Part shown: one piece after another, positions 1 through 7,064 of the stretch | How positions within the stretch are numbered: position 1 is the stretch's first letter | Layout of the letters: each line of letters opens with the position of its first letter | DNA from: a virus | Reading direction: 5' to 3' (one strand) | IMG/VR virus record: IMGVR_UViG_3300042337_000279 | Span: 1 to 24,822 of that record | Length of the DNA: 24,822 nt | The notes under the pieces: generated by a model | Told to the model about the DNA's origin: nothing | The model's database searches: none | What the model saw: only the letters and a program-made list of their open reading frames with translations | Made by a program: the position numbers and the translations under genes

Positions 1-289
1 CAGCACCCTGTCTGGTGAGCGAGAGCGTCTCGCCGTGCGCGTCTAGATAGGCACCCCAAGCGTAGTCGACCAGACTGGCGGCTACGGTGTCCGTTGTCGC
101 AACGTCCCAGAGTCGTTCGATCTCGAGTGCGAAGGCGGTCCTGATGTCGGAGTAGAAGCCGCCGGGGGTCGTGTCGATGAAGGCGTCGTCCTCGGGGTCG
201 ACTCCGGCATTTAGGTCGGCGTCGATCCGGGCGATGATTGTGTCGAGCGTCTCTACTCGAATCGGTACGAAGTCGGCGAGATCAGCCAT
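1..289 (-). CDS. Baseplate J-like protein, N-terminal part (runs off the window)
   Basis: This is the first 96 residues of a minus-strand gene that continues beyond the left edge. The protein starts MADLADFVPIRVETLD. It contains the pattern typical of the baseplate J / gp47 / XkdT family N-terminus: a TPGGFYSDIRTAFALEIERLW helix near residues 42-62, followed by AYLDAHGETLSLTR near residues 81-94. In this family the protein joins the wedge to the hub and holds the contractile baseplate ring. The ATG at 289 shares one base with the TGA of the preceding DUF2634 gene, matching the xkdS-xkdT order of PBSX-like tails. I translated this by hand from the reverse complement. The C-terminal domain cannot be seen. 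The family call rests on motif resemblance and position. Confidence 0.8.
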   Translation of the reverse strand, partial: MADLADFVPIRVETLDTIIARIDADLNAGVDPEDDAFIDTTPGGFYSDIRTAFALEIERLWDVATTDTVAASLVDYAWGAYLDAHGETLSLTRQGA

Positions 290-843
290 CAGACCGGCTC
301 TACCTCCAGCTCGCCATCGAACTCAATCTCGGAGCCGTCGCCTTGGACGATCAGGAAGCTGACGGCGACCGCCGTGTCCTCGCCCAGATCGGATTCGACT
401 ATCTCTATCTCCACGTCTTCGACGGCTTGGATGTTGGGGTGGAAGGTCAAGGCATCTACGATATCCGTCTCGAGCTGGACTGCCTCGTCTGGATCTCCAC
501 CGATGTAGTCGCCCAGCGGCCTTGCCAGCCCGAACTCTGGTGGCAGCGCGACCGCCGAGCCTTGGGCAGTCCGCAGGCACTTTTCGATCCAGCCGATCAG
601 GTTTCCGTCTCCGCGCAGCGTTGCGGGAGCCTTGCCATCCCTGACGAACTCCCCAGCTTGGAAGTCGTAGGCCCACGAGCGGCCCAGCGGTAGCGGTTCG
701 GCGTCAACGATCTCGATGTCCTCGTCCGCGTCGATGTTCTCAATCGCGTCGTCGCTGAGCGCCAGCAGGTCATCGACGTCTACCTCTTCCTCGTCTGGGA
801 ACAGGTCGTCTGTCTCGACCGCGTCTTCGGGCAGCTCAGCCAC
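289..843 (-). CDS. Baseplate wedge protein, DUF2634 (XkdS/gp25-like)
   Basis: The protein has 184 residues. The first 45 or so are strongly acidic (many Asp/Glu). The core then reads LGRSWAYDFQAGEFV and later GNLIGWIEKCLRTAQGSAVALP, GLARPLGDYIGG, which is the DUF2634/gp25 pattern: a conserved W-x-F/Y-D segment, a helix leading into the L-x-T motif, then the G-x-x-L-x-x-x-I-G stretch. In contractile tails this family forms part of the baseplate wedge next to the J protein. The start is GTG at 843, overlapping the upstream small gene by 8 bases, with an AAGGGA-type ribosome binding site about 9 bases upstream inside that gene. It abuts the baseplate J gene downstream. The acidic N-terminal extension is not part of the family core and its role is unknown. 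Confidence 0.8.
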   Translation of the reverse strand: MAELPEDAVETDDLFPDEEEVDVDDLLALSDDAIENIDADEDIEIVDAEPLPLGRSWAYDFQAGEFVRDGKAPATLRGDGNLIGWIEKCLRTAQGSAVALPPEFGLARPLGDYIGGDPDEAVQLETDIVDALTFHPNIQAVEDVEIEIVESDLGEDTAVAVSFLIVQGDGSEIEFDGELEVEPV

Positions 844-985
844 GCTTTTTCTTTCCCTTCAGCTCGATCTCGAGCTTGGCGCACTCGTCGCTGAGTCGCT
901 TCAGCTCAGCCTGCAGCATCTCGATCTGGATCGATTGCTTTCCGATTTTGGCCCACAGAGCCTCTTCGGTCACTTCGAAGGTCAT
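836..985 (-). CDS. Small coiled-coil protein of unknown function
   Basis: This short gene encodes 49 residues starting MTFEVTEEALWAKIG and ending in a basic tail, KGKKKRG. The middle (residues about 16-42) has leucine/isoleucine at heptad-like spacing among Glu and Lys, so it probably forms a short coiled coil. I chose the ATG at 985 over longer in-frame starts because it overlaps the TGA of the glycosyltransferase gene as ATGA, the same coupling used by many neighbours. Its 3' end overlaps the DUF2634 gene by 8 bases. I do not recognise the family. Its place between adhesin genes and the baseplate wedge suggests a minor structural or chaperone-like role, which is inference only. Confidence 0.6.
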   Translation of the reverse strand: MTFEVTEEALWAKIGKQSIQIEMLQAELKRLSDECAKLEIELKGKKKRG

Positions 986-2076
986 GTATCTAGTGTAGCC
1001 GCGATTTTGGCGCTGGCCGGTCGTGGCCCGTAGCGCGAGTGCTCGAGTCCTGACCACTTTTCATACCAGCCCTTCCCCGTCAGGGTTTGGAGTTGCTCAA
1101 AGTAGGCGGTGTAGCGTGGCCGGATGGCGTTGTAGGAGTGGTTGGCGATGGCATGCGCTCGGATCTGGCCGCTGTCCAGCTCTGAGCAGCGCTCGACGGC
1201 GTCGCAGAACTCGCCGAAGGTCCGTGCACGGAATCCAGTTAGGCCGTGCACATTTGTCTCTGGGAAGGCACCGAAGTCTGTGGTCACCGTTGGGCACCCG
1301 TTCAGGTGAGCCTCCGGAACGATGTTGCCGAACGGTTCTGCGTAGGTGGTCGGAGCAAGCAGCGCGGTCGCCCCCGCCATCAGGTCGTTGCGCTCTTCCG
1401 GCAGGACTGGACCGATGTATTCGGCCATGTCGTAGTCGGGGCGGCAGTCGCCGCTACCGGCCAGCAAGATAGGCAGTCCCAGCTCCCGCGCTACATCGAC
1501 CGCGATCGCTACTCCCTTCCGGTCGATCAGTCGCCCGACGTATAGGAGGTATCCCATATCGTCCCTGTCGTCAGGGAACTCGCTCGGGTCGAAGTATCCG
1601 GGTATCACCGCGTCGTAGAAGGATGGGTTCACGTTCCCGATCCCCCCGTCCGCCTCTTTGCCGTAGGTCATGTTCATCCAAGCGTAGGATTCGAAAACTC
1701 GGTGCACCGAATGCATGCTTCCGGGGTATCCGATTCCCAGCTCGAATGCTGTCAGCTCGGGCAGCTCGCGGACCAGCTCGGCTTGACAGAGACCGCCGGG
1801 TAGCGCAAGCAGATCACCCGGCTCGGCCCGCTCCCTGATCTCGGCAGTCGCTAGTTTGTTGCTTTCAGCCCATCCTGCTTCGGTGAACTCTGGTGGTTCC
1901 TGCTCGTCGTAGCAGGCGACATAGTTCGGCAGGTCGTCGTGCCGGGGATCGCCGTAGACGATGACCTCGATGCCCTCCATCATCTCGGGAAAGCGCACCA
2001 CCTTGTTGGTGAAGGCGCAAGTCGAGTTAGCCTTAGTGACGGGCTGGCCGGGGAGGGCCGGTAGGTGGATTCTCAC
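982..2076 (-). CDS. GT4-type glycosyltransferase (glycosyl transferases group 1)
   Basis: The protein has about 364 residues if it starts at GTG 2076, which overlaps the TGA of the preceding gene as GTGA. The C-terminal half is a typical GT-B donor-binding domain: LLYVGRLIDRKG near 177-188, ILLAGSGD near 203-210, and the GT4 E-x7-E motif (E247 in AEPFGNIVPEA, with the second Glu at 255), followed by GAFPETNVHGLTG. Enzymes of this family move a sugar from a nucleotide donor to an acceptor; neither donor nor acceptor can be read from the sequence. No signal peptide or membrane segment is evident, so it should act in the cytoplasm. It lies between collagen-like/glycine-rich adhesin genes and baseplate genes, which suggests that it modifies virion tail proteins. 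Modification of host envelope sugars is the alternative. Confidence 0.85.
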   Translation of the reverse strand: MRIHLPALPGQPVTKANSTCAFTNKVVRFPEMMEGIEVIVYGDPRHDDLPNYVACYDEQEPPEFTEAGWAESNKLATAEIRERAEPGDLLALPGGLCQAELVRELPELTAFELGIGYPGSMHSVHRVFESYAWMNMTYGKEADGGIGNVNPSFYDAVIPGYFDPSEFPDDRDDMGYLLYVGRLIDRKGVAIAVDVARELGLPILLAGSGDCRPDYDMAEYIGPVLPEERNDLMAGATALLAPTTYAEPFGNIVPEAHLNGCPTVTTDFGAFPETNVHGLTGFRARTFGEFCDAVERCSELDSGQIRAHAIANHSYNAIRPRYTAYFEQLQTLTGKGWYEKWSGLEHSRYGPRPASAKIAATLDT

Positions 2077-2264
2077 TCGTCGGGTTCCTCGGGCGGTGCC
2101 GTGAAGGTCTCGGTCTCGGGGTCGTAGGTCCACCCGATCCACGCTCCGGACTCCCCACGCTCGACGAGGGCGAGGCCTTCGGGCGGGGTGTAGTCATCGG
2201 TCCCGTCGTAGACGATCGCGTTCACGATCAGGCCGTCGTCGGTTCTGTATTCGAGGAAGATCAT
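2073..2264 (-). CDS. Small hypothetical protein of the tail-fibre cluster (63 aa)
   Basis: The protein has 63 residues, is acidic, and starts [21 protein letters not shown]. The end carries a Trp/Tyr segment ([12 protein letters not shown]) followed by a Pro/Glu tail. I do not recognise a named family. Short proteins with a W-x-Y-D...F-x-x-P ending are often found beside phage fibre genes, where some help fibre folding or attachment, but that is only a contextual hint. ATG 2264 overlaps the TGA of the glycine-rich adhesin gene by 4 bases, and its own TGA overlaps the GTG of the glycosyltransferase by 4 bases, so the three genes look translationally coupled. Confidence 0.65.
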   Translation of the reverse strand: MIFLEYRTDDGLIVNAIVYDGTDDYTPPEGLALVERGESGAWIGWTYDPETETFTAPPEEPDE

Positions 2265-3652
2265 CCGTAGACCCAGACCTTTACCTCGGCCCTGCCTCCG
2301 TCGCCGCCCTTACCGGCGGTTGTTCCTGACGATCCGGCGCTTGCTCCTCCGCCTCCGCCTGCTCCGCCGGGGACCCCTCCGTTACCGCCTGCTCCGGCCG
2401 AATAGGTCGAGGCTCCCCCTCCTCCCCCTCCTCCTCCTTGCGAGGCCGATCCGTTGCCACCCGCTCCCCCGGTAGTGCCGGTCCCGGCCGTTCCTGCCGA
2501 CCCGCCTCCCCCGGTAGCGACGGCCGCAGTCCGGGCCGCTGTGAAGATGTTCGTCGGGTCGGTCTCGTAAGAACCTCCCGCCCCTCCTACGAAGGCGGTA
2601 GTCGGAGTCGCGGCGACTCCTCCCCCTGCTCCTCCGCCTCCGGCTCCCTTGTAACCCTTAGATCCGGCCGCCCCTGCCCCGGCGAGGGCGGCGGTTCCGC
2701 CGCCTCCGGTAGCCGGGTTTATCTGCTGCGAGATCCCGACTCCGCCGAGGGCCGATCCCGTAGATGCCCCGCCGTTGAACCCTCCGCCTCCGCCGATGTA
2801 GTAGAGAGGCCCGAACCGAGAAAGACCGCCCCGGACGCCGTGGAAGCCGGTCCCGGACGGGTTCGCCCCGGTAGGGCCGACCCCCCCTGCCCCGACGGTA
2901 ACGGTTACCGATCCGGTGACCTCGTCGCCGGTCAGGACATCGCGGTAGATTCCGCCGCCCGCTCCGCCTCCTCCTCCGAAAGAGTTAGAAGCCCCGGAAC
3001 CTGATCCTCCGGACCCTCCGGCCGCTACGGTCTCGACGACGATTACCTTCGCCCCTGCGGGGATCGAGTAGGTCGTGGACGATGTAAAGGTCTCGGAGTC
3101 GAGGAGGGACATCGCTCCTGCCGGACCGGAGGGACCACTTGGGCCACTCGCGCCCGCCGGACCACTTGCGCCCGTTGCTCCTGCGGCTCCCGAGGGTCCG
3201 GTCGCGCCTGTGGCTCCGGTCGCGCCCTCTGGCCCGCTCGGACCCGATGGGCCGGACGGACCCGTCGCGCCAGCCGGACCACTTGGCCCGGTTGCCCCCG
3301 TCTCCCCAATGATGCTTGCGCCGCTATCTACCCAAGTGAAACCGGCTCCCGGATCGGTCCAAGTCCAGATCGAGCCGTCGCTCAGGTCTATGTAGAGGTC
3401 ATCGGGGTCCGGGGAGATCGTGAGGCCACCCGGTGGAGTGCCGTTGTCAGCGTAGAGGTAGGTGTCACCAGCAGGTCCGGTGGCACCCGCCGAGCCAGCC
3501 GCTCCGCTTGGGCCGGTTGCTCCTGTCAAGCCGGTGGGACCGCTTGGGCCGGACGGACCGGAGGGGCCACTCGGTCCACTCGGTCCCCCCGTAATGTCGC
3601 CCTGAGTGGCTAGGTTAGCGGGATCAGTTTTCGGGCCGACATACTTCGCCAT
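2261..3652 (-). CDS. Collagen-like and glycine-rich tail adhesin
   Basis: The protein has 463 residues and a modular layout. Residues 1-22 are a short head. Residues 23-62 and 116-180 are Gly-X-Y tracts, rich in GPSG and GATG. Between them, residues 64-110 form a small Trp/Asp-rich segment. Residues 181-212 begin a beta-type segment ([16 protein letters not shown]), and residues 213 to about 452 are extremely glycine-rich with GGGG runs. The end is AEVKVWVYG. Collagen-like tracts in phages are expected to trimerise into rods. Glycine-rich C-terminal domains are known in phage receptor-binding tips, where they pack as polyglycine helices. Together these suggest a trimeric side fibre or tip adhesin. 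The order in the operon fits: fibre gene upstream, small protein and glycosyltransferase downstream. No receptor can be inferred. Confidence 0.8.
   Translation of the reverse strand: MAKYVGPKTDPANLATQGDITGGPSGPSGPSGPSGPSGPTGLTGATGPSGAAGSAGATGPAGDTYLYADNGTPPGGLTISPDPDDLYIDLSDGSIWTWTDPGAGFTWVDSGASIIGETGATGPSGPAGATGPSGPSGPSGPEGATGATGATGPSGAAGATGASGPAGASGPSGPSGPAGAMSLLDSETFTSSTTYSIPAGAKVIVVETVAAGGSGGSGSGASNSFGGGGGAGGGIYRDVLTGDEVTGSVTVTVGAGGVGPTGANPSGTGFHGVRGGLSRFGPLYYIGGGGGFNGGASTGSALGGVGISQQINPATGGGGTAALAGAGAAGSKGYKGAGGGGAGGGVAATPTTAFVGGAGGSYETDPTNIFTAARTAAVATGGGGSAGTAGTGTTGGAGGNGSASQGGGGGGGGASTYSAGAGGNGGVPGGAGGGGGASAGSSGTTAGKGGDGGRAEVKVWVYG
3113..3307 (-). repeat. Gly-X-Y collagen-like tract 2 of the glycine-rich adhesin
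   Basis: These bases code for residues 116-180 of the adhesin, about 21 consecutive Gly-X-Y triplets, mostly GPS, GAT and GPA. At the DNA level it is an imperfect 9-base-type repeat, so it is prone to length change by slippage or recombination with the other two collagen-like tracts in this window. Confidence 0.85.
3467..3586 (-). repeat. Gly-X-Y collagen-like tract 1 of the glycine-rich adhesin
   Basis: These bases code for residues 23-62 of the adhesin: a run of GPS triplets followed by mixed GAT/GPA triplets. It ends before the Trp-rich segment. The DNA resembles that of tract 2 and of the tract in the tail-collar gene. Confidence 0.85.
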
Positions 3653-3664
3653 CGGCTAAGTGTC

Positions 3665-5143
3665 CTAGACCGCTCGGACGAGAACCCGATACTGATTTGA
3701 GGTCGGCGCGGTGCCGAATACGAGCGTCACAACGCTTGTGGAGGTTCTCTGAACATCACAGATGACCGTATCGTAGTCGCCCGAGTTACGGAAAACCTCG
3801 ACAGCGACATCGCGAGTCCCGAGACTGTGGGTAACGGCAATACTCGTGGCGGACCCGTCACCAATGTTAGCCTTGTAGCTACTCGCTCCGACCTGAGCAT
3901 CGACGTATGCCTTGGTAGCGGCATCTTGGGCGCTCGACGGGTCGACGAGGTTGACGATTTTGCCTTCGGAGTTGGCGTCGAACGCCGCGCCGGTTCCGTG
4001 CCCGCTCGTTACCTTGAAGGCCGGGTCGGTGCCGTGGCTGGACTCGACCTTGCCGGTGAAGGTTGCTCCGGTCAGGCGAGCGACGCTCGAGTCGACGGCC
4101 AGCGTAGCGCCCGTCTTGGTCAGTCCGTCGCCAGCGATCAGCTCCCCGGCCCTTGAGAACACGGCCCAGTCATGAGCCGTCGTGCCGGGCGTGATGGAGC
4201 CGTTGGTCGTGATGACCCAACCGGTGTCGGCATTCGCGGTTCCCTCTTCGACGAATACAAAGCTTCCGCCGGAAAGCTCACCGGCACCATCGGCGTCCCC
4301 TGCCCTTGCGGGAGTTGCGGCTACGACCCAGATTCCGTTCTCGGCCTTGTCGGTCTGATTTTTGACCAAGATTCGGTCGCCGTTGGAAAGCGTGACTCCG
4401 TCCAGCGAGTCTCCGGAGTTCAGCGCGGTTGCGATGGTGATGTTAGCGGTGGTCGCGGCCCTCACCGATGCTTTGACGTCCAGCCCGTTCTGGGCGGCGT
4501 CGAGCTGGCCCTTGTTGACCGCGTCTCCGGCGCTGGTGCCGTCGGCCAGTCCGGTGATTTTCTGAGAGTTGAGGGAGACTCCGGCGGTCGGTGCCGCCAT
4601 TTCATTGAGTTTGTTGGTCTGGACTGCCGTGTTGAAGTCCGAGATGGTGGAAGCCGTCTGGGTGCCGGTGTGGTTGGCCCTTGCTAGCGGGTCGGATGCC
4701 AGTTTCGAGAGGGCAATGGCGGCGCTTGCGTTGATGTCCTCATTGACGATGGTTCCATTGGCGATGGCAGTGCTGGTGACGGCACCCGAAGCGATGGTCG
4801 GGTTCGGGTAGGTGCCAGCGAGATCGCCGCCTGCGGATCCCGTCGGCGTTCTCGAGTCGCTCAGCCGAGAGTCGTTGCCTTGTGCTGCGGTTCCGGACGA
4901 GGTGCCGTAGGTGACGGAGAAGGTCGTGTCGCTGAGGGTAAGGCCGGTTCCTGCCGTGTAGGTGAAGCCCTGCGAGGTGAGGTCTACCCACCCTGCGGTC
5001 GTGTAGACATACAGGTTGTCGTTGCTTGTGTCGTAGTAAATCTGACCCTCGACCGGCGAACTCGGTGCAGTGGCGAGGTTCTGGATCCTCGCGTTCTGCA
5101 GCTCGTTTTTGGTCAGGTCAAGATTTGCGAGATACTGCGGCAT
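3665..5143 (-). CDS. Tail fibre protein
   Basis: The protein has 492 residues. The N-terminus (LANLDLTKNELQNARIQNLATAP then EGQIYYDTSNDNLYVYTTAGWVDL, residues about 7-56) is a segment common at the start of phage fibres. Residues about 90-115 carry GNDSRLSDSRTPTGSAGGDLAGTYPNPTI, another recurrent fibre motif. Residues about 225-350 form a domain with DGVTLSNGDRILVKNQTDKAENGIW, also frequent in tail fibres. The C-terminal 80 residues (TKAYVDAQVG, then ATSIAVTHSLGTRDVAVEVF) look like a beta-rich tip. The role inferred is host attachment. The ATG at 5143 has an AGGAGG ribosome binding site. The gene begins a new segment after a 68-base gap that contains a hairpin and a possible -10 element, so the fibre/adhesin genes may have their own transcript. 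Confidence 0.85.
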   Translation of the reverse strand: MPQYLANLDLTKNELQNARIQNLATAPSSPVEGQIYYDTSNDNLYVYTTAGWVDLTSQGFTYTAGTGLTLSDTTFSVTYGTSSGTAAQGNDSRLSDSRTPTGSAGGDLAGTYPNPTIASGAVTSTAIANGTIVNEDINASAAIALSKLASDPLARANHTGTQTASTISDFNTAVQTNKLNEMAAPTAGVSLNSQKITGLADGTSAGDAVNKGQLDAAQNGLDVKASVRAATTANITIATALNSGDSLDGVTLSNGDRILVKNQTDKAENGIWVVAATPARAGDADGAGELSGGSFVFVEEGTANADTGWVITTNGSITPGTTAHDWAVFSRAGELIAGDGLTKTGATLAVDSSVARLTGATFTGKVESSHGTDPAFKVTSGHGTGAAFDANSEGKIVNLVDPSSAQDAATKAYVDAQVGASSYKANIGDGSATSIAVTHSLGTRDVAVEVFRNSGDYDTVICDVQRTSTSVVTLVFGTAPTSNQYRVLVRAV

Positions 5144-5170
5144 CTGGCCTCCTGTTTGGCTTCCTAGATC

Positions 5171-5206
5171 AGTATAAGTTCGGACGGCCAGCTGGCCCCA
5201 TCCGGA
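5171..5206 (-). promoter_or_regulatory. Hairpin and possible -10 element in the gap before the tail fibre
   Basis: The 68-base gap 5144-5211 is the longest in the tail cluster. It holds a perfect 12-base palindrome GGCCAGCTGGCC (5186-5197) flanked by nearly matched TCCGGA arms (about 5179-5206). Just downstream on the minus strand is TATACT (complement of 5171-5176), one mismatch from the -10 consensus in an otherwise GC-rich setting. I see no good -35 hexamer. It may be a partial terminator for the upstream operon followed by a promoter for the fibre genes. Both readings are tentative. Confidence 0.3.
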
Positions 5207-5211
5207 CCGCG

Positions 5212-6219
5212 CTAGGTCTTGATGATGTGGTTCAGCACCATGTAGGGCTGGACATTGTTATGCGCTCCGCTACCGCCGGTCGCAGCCGAGGTAGCGTCAT
5301 CGTTGCCTGTGGTGCCAGCGGAAAGAGCCGTCAACCTGTTTTGACTGCCAGTCGCGGTCGTAGTGGCGGATTGGTTGGCGCTGATGGCGTGAGTGTGGGA
5401 CGGGATTTCACTTTCCGTCAGCGTGTGCGTTTTGGCACCGCCAGTTTCGCCGAGGGTGTCGAAGTCGGTATCCCCAGAGTCCCTAGTGATGGTCACCCGC
5501 CCGCGTAGGTCGGGCAGCCCAAAGGTTGAGAAGCCGTCCCCGTTGCCATAGGTCGTTCCGATAACGGCAAACAGGGCTGCGTATGTCGTCCGGCTTGCAG
5601 TCGTGCCATTGAGAAGCAGCCAGCCACTCGGGGCCGTTGCCGTTGGCCACGCAACGATTGAGCCAGTTGGAGCAACGGGGCCGCTAGGACCGCTAGGACC
5701 GCTTGGCCCGCTCGGTCCTGTAGGCCCGGTTCCAGAAGGCCCCGAGGGTCCGCTCGGTCCCGACGGTCCGCTCGGTCCGCTCGGTCCCGACGGTCCAGAA
5801 GGGCCGGTAGCGCCGCTTGGCCCCGAAGGGCCGGTGGCCCCGGCTACTCCGGTCGCGCCGCTTGGACCCGAAGGGCCGCTCGGTCCGCTTGGGCCGGTTG
5901 CGCCAGTCGGACCGGTAGCTCCGGCACCCGCGCTTGGGGCGGAGTTGCTTACCACGTCGGTGACTAGCCACTTGCCGCTTCGCATTTGCTTGATCGCCAG
6001 AGTGTCGCCCGCCAAGATCCCGACGGTGTCATCGTAGGTTCGGACCCACTGTGTCAGCGTCAGGTCTTCCTCGTCTAGGCTAAGCCTGCTGTCTTGCATC
6101 TCGAGGCTTAGCGGAGCTATCCGGCGAACGTCGGCGTATTCGATCTCGCGGACGCCGCGCTCAGCGGTTTCCCTGTCCTGCTCGCGGATTGCTCGAGCTA
6201 CCCGCTTTACCGCGCTCAT
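5212..6219 (-). CDS. DUF2577-like / collagen-like / tail-collar fusion protein
   Basis: With the start at ATG 6219 (ATGA overlap with the upstream stop) the protein has 335 residues. Residues 1-92 resemble the DUF2577 (XkdR-like) baseplate domain: [21 protein letters not shown], then [23 protein letters not shown]. Residues about 98-181 are a Gly-X-Y tract dominated by GPS triplets. Residues about 185-245 are a phage tail collar domain ([20 protein letters not shown], then [10 protein letters not shown]), and the end, [14 protein letters not shown], is typical for collar-domain fibres. The collar domain is established as a fibre-tip element. The DUF2577-like reading of the N-terminus is my inference. 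If right, the protein anchors a collagen-like rod directly in the baseplate and displays a collar tip. A longer start further upstream would overlap the neighbour by 76 bases and is unlikely. Confidence 0.8.
   Translation of the reverse strand: MSAVKRVARAIREQDRETAERGVREIEYADVRRIAPLSLEMQDSRLSLDEEDLTLTQWVRTYDDTVGILAGDTLAIKQMRSGKWLVTDVVSNSAPSAGAGATGPTGATGPSGPSGPSGPSGATGVAGATGPSGPSGATGPSGPSGPSGPSGPSGPSGPSGPSGTGPTGPSGPSGPSGPSGPVAPTGSIVAWPTATAPSGWLLLNGTTASRTTYAALFAVIGTTYGNGDGFSTFGLPDLRGRVTITRDSGDTDFDTLGETGGAKTHTLTESEIPSHTHAISANQSATTTATGSQNRLTALSAGTTGNDDATSAATGGSGAHNNVQPYMVLNHIIKT
5677..5928 (-). repeat. Gly-X-Y collagen-like tract of the tail-collar protein
   Basis: This codes for residues about 98-181, about 28 Gly-X-Y triplets with one small interruption (SGTGPTG). 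GPS triplets dominate. On the opposite strand the same DNA reads as Pro-Leu-Gly repeats, an artefact of the repeat and not a gene. Confidence 0.85.
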
Positions 6220-7064
6220 TCGACGTCTCCGGGCACGACCTCTGTCGTTACGAGCAGGGTATCGGCTGCGAGTGGCGATAGCGCCTGCCACGCCCGCCTG
6301 CTCAGACTGATCTGGGTGTCGTCATCTAGGTCAAGGTCGGTTTCGCGGTGGATGTAGACGGTGGTCGAGCGGTTGCGGCCTGCCGTGATCCTGACCCGTT
6401 CTCCCACTAGGTCTGACAGCTCCCCGCCACGCTGGACGATTGCCACACTTGCACCTTGTGGCAGCGGGTCGATGAAGGTTCCGTGCCACGTCGCGTAGAC
6501 CCGGCGACGTGTTCTTGCATCGGGCGGGTCGCCGAGTGTTCTCTGGGCGGTCGGGTAGGCCAGCGTTGCCAAGTAGAGGTCGTCTTCGCTCGGCGGGGTC
6601 CAAGGGTAGGCGTAGGTTGCGTAGGCGATTAGCTCTCCGGTGGCGGCGCTCCCCGGCGAGACGGTCCCCGGAGTCGACAGGCTGGCGGTGTAGAGGTTGG
6701 TCGGGCCTGTGTTCTGGTAGAGCTGTGCCCCGTCGCTTGTCGGTCCCGCGATGACCCCGAGCAGCGCGTCGGCACTCGCTTCGACCGCAATAGGCGTAGC
6801 AAACTTGAGGTCAACCCAAGCCGGGGCTGCGAGGTTCTGGATGGTGATCGTCTCGGTGTAGCCCAGCAGGTTTCCGGCGTCGTCGTGGATCGTCCCCACC
6901 AGAGTCTGCTCGGCGTTGCCGCTGCCCTGTCCATTCACCACAATGGAAAGCTTTGACACGAGCACATCCCGGTTTGGCGCTGTGAAGCTCGAGGCTACCC
7001 ATGTCCCGTCGGCCTGCTCGAGGATGTCGTCCGGGTCTGCGGTGCTGTGTCCGAAGATCATCAT
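6216..7064 (-). CDS. Putative baseplate-associated minor tail protein
   Basis: The protein has 282 residues starting [17 protein letters not shown]. The N-terminal part (about 20-160) is predicted-looking beta sandwich: alternating hydrophobic residues, Asn/Gly turns, and phrases such as [25 protein letters not shown]. The C-terminal part (about 185-282) has [21 protein letters not shown] and later [36 protein letters not shown]. That ending loosely recalls double-psi beta barrel proteins, where an L-S-x-x-A-x-x-x-L helix follows the conserved strand, but I cannot confirm the fold. The gene sits between the hub and the collar-tipped fibre and overlaps both by 4 bases (ATGA), so it is probably a baseplate or fibre-anchor protein. 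I do not recognise a named family. Confidence 0.6.
   Translation of the reverse strand: MMIFGHSTADPDDILEQADGTWVASSFTAPNRDVLVSKLSIVVNGQGSGNAEQTLVGTIHDDAGNLLGYTETITIQNLAAPAWVDLKFATPIAVEASADALLGVIAGPTSDGAQLYQNTGPTNLYTASLSTPGTVSPGSAATGELIAYATYAYPWTPPSEDDLYLATLAYPTAQRTLGDPPDARTRRRVYATWHGTFIDPLPQGASVAIVQRGGELSDLVGERVRITAGRNRSTTVYIHRETDLDLDDDTQISLSRRAWQALSPLAADTLLVTTEVVPGDVE

Noticed and set aside
5677-5928. Short direct repeats suggesting a CRISPR array
   Set aside because: The repeats are 9-base codon-triplet repeats coding for Gly-X-Y in frame, without spacer structure.
5603-6037. Plus-strand collagen-like frame (Pro-Leu-Gly repeats)
   Set aside because: The complement of GPS repeats reads as another Gly-containing triplet repeat. 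The minus-strand frame is flanked by recognisable collar and baseplate-like domains, the plus-strand one is not. The same holds for 3075-3395.
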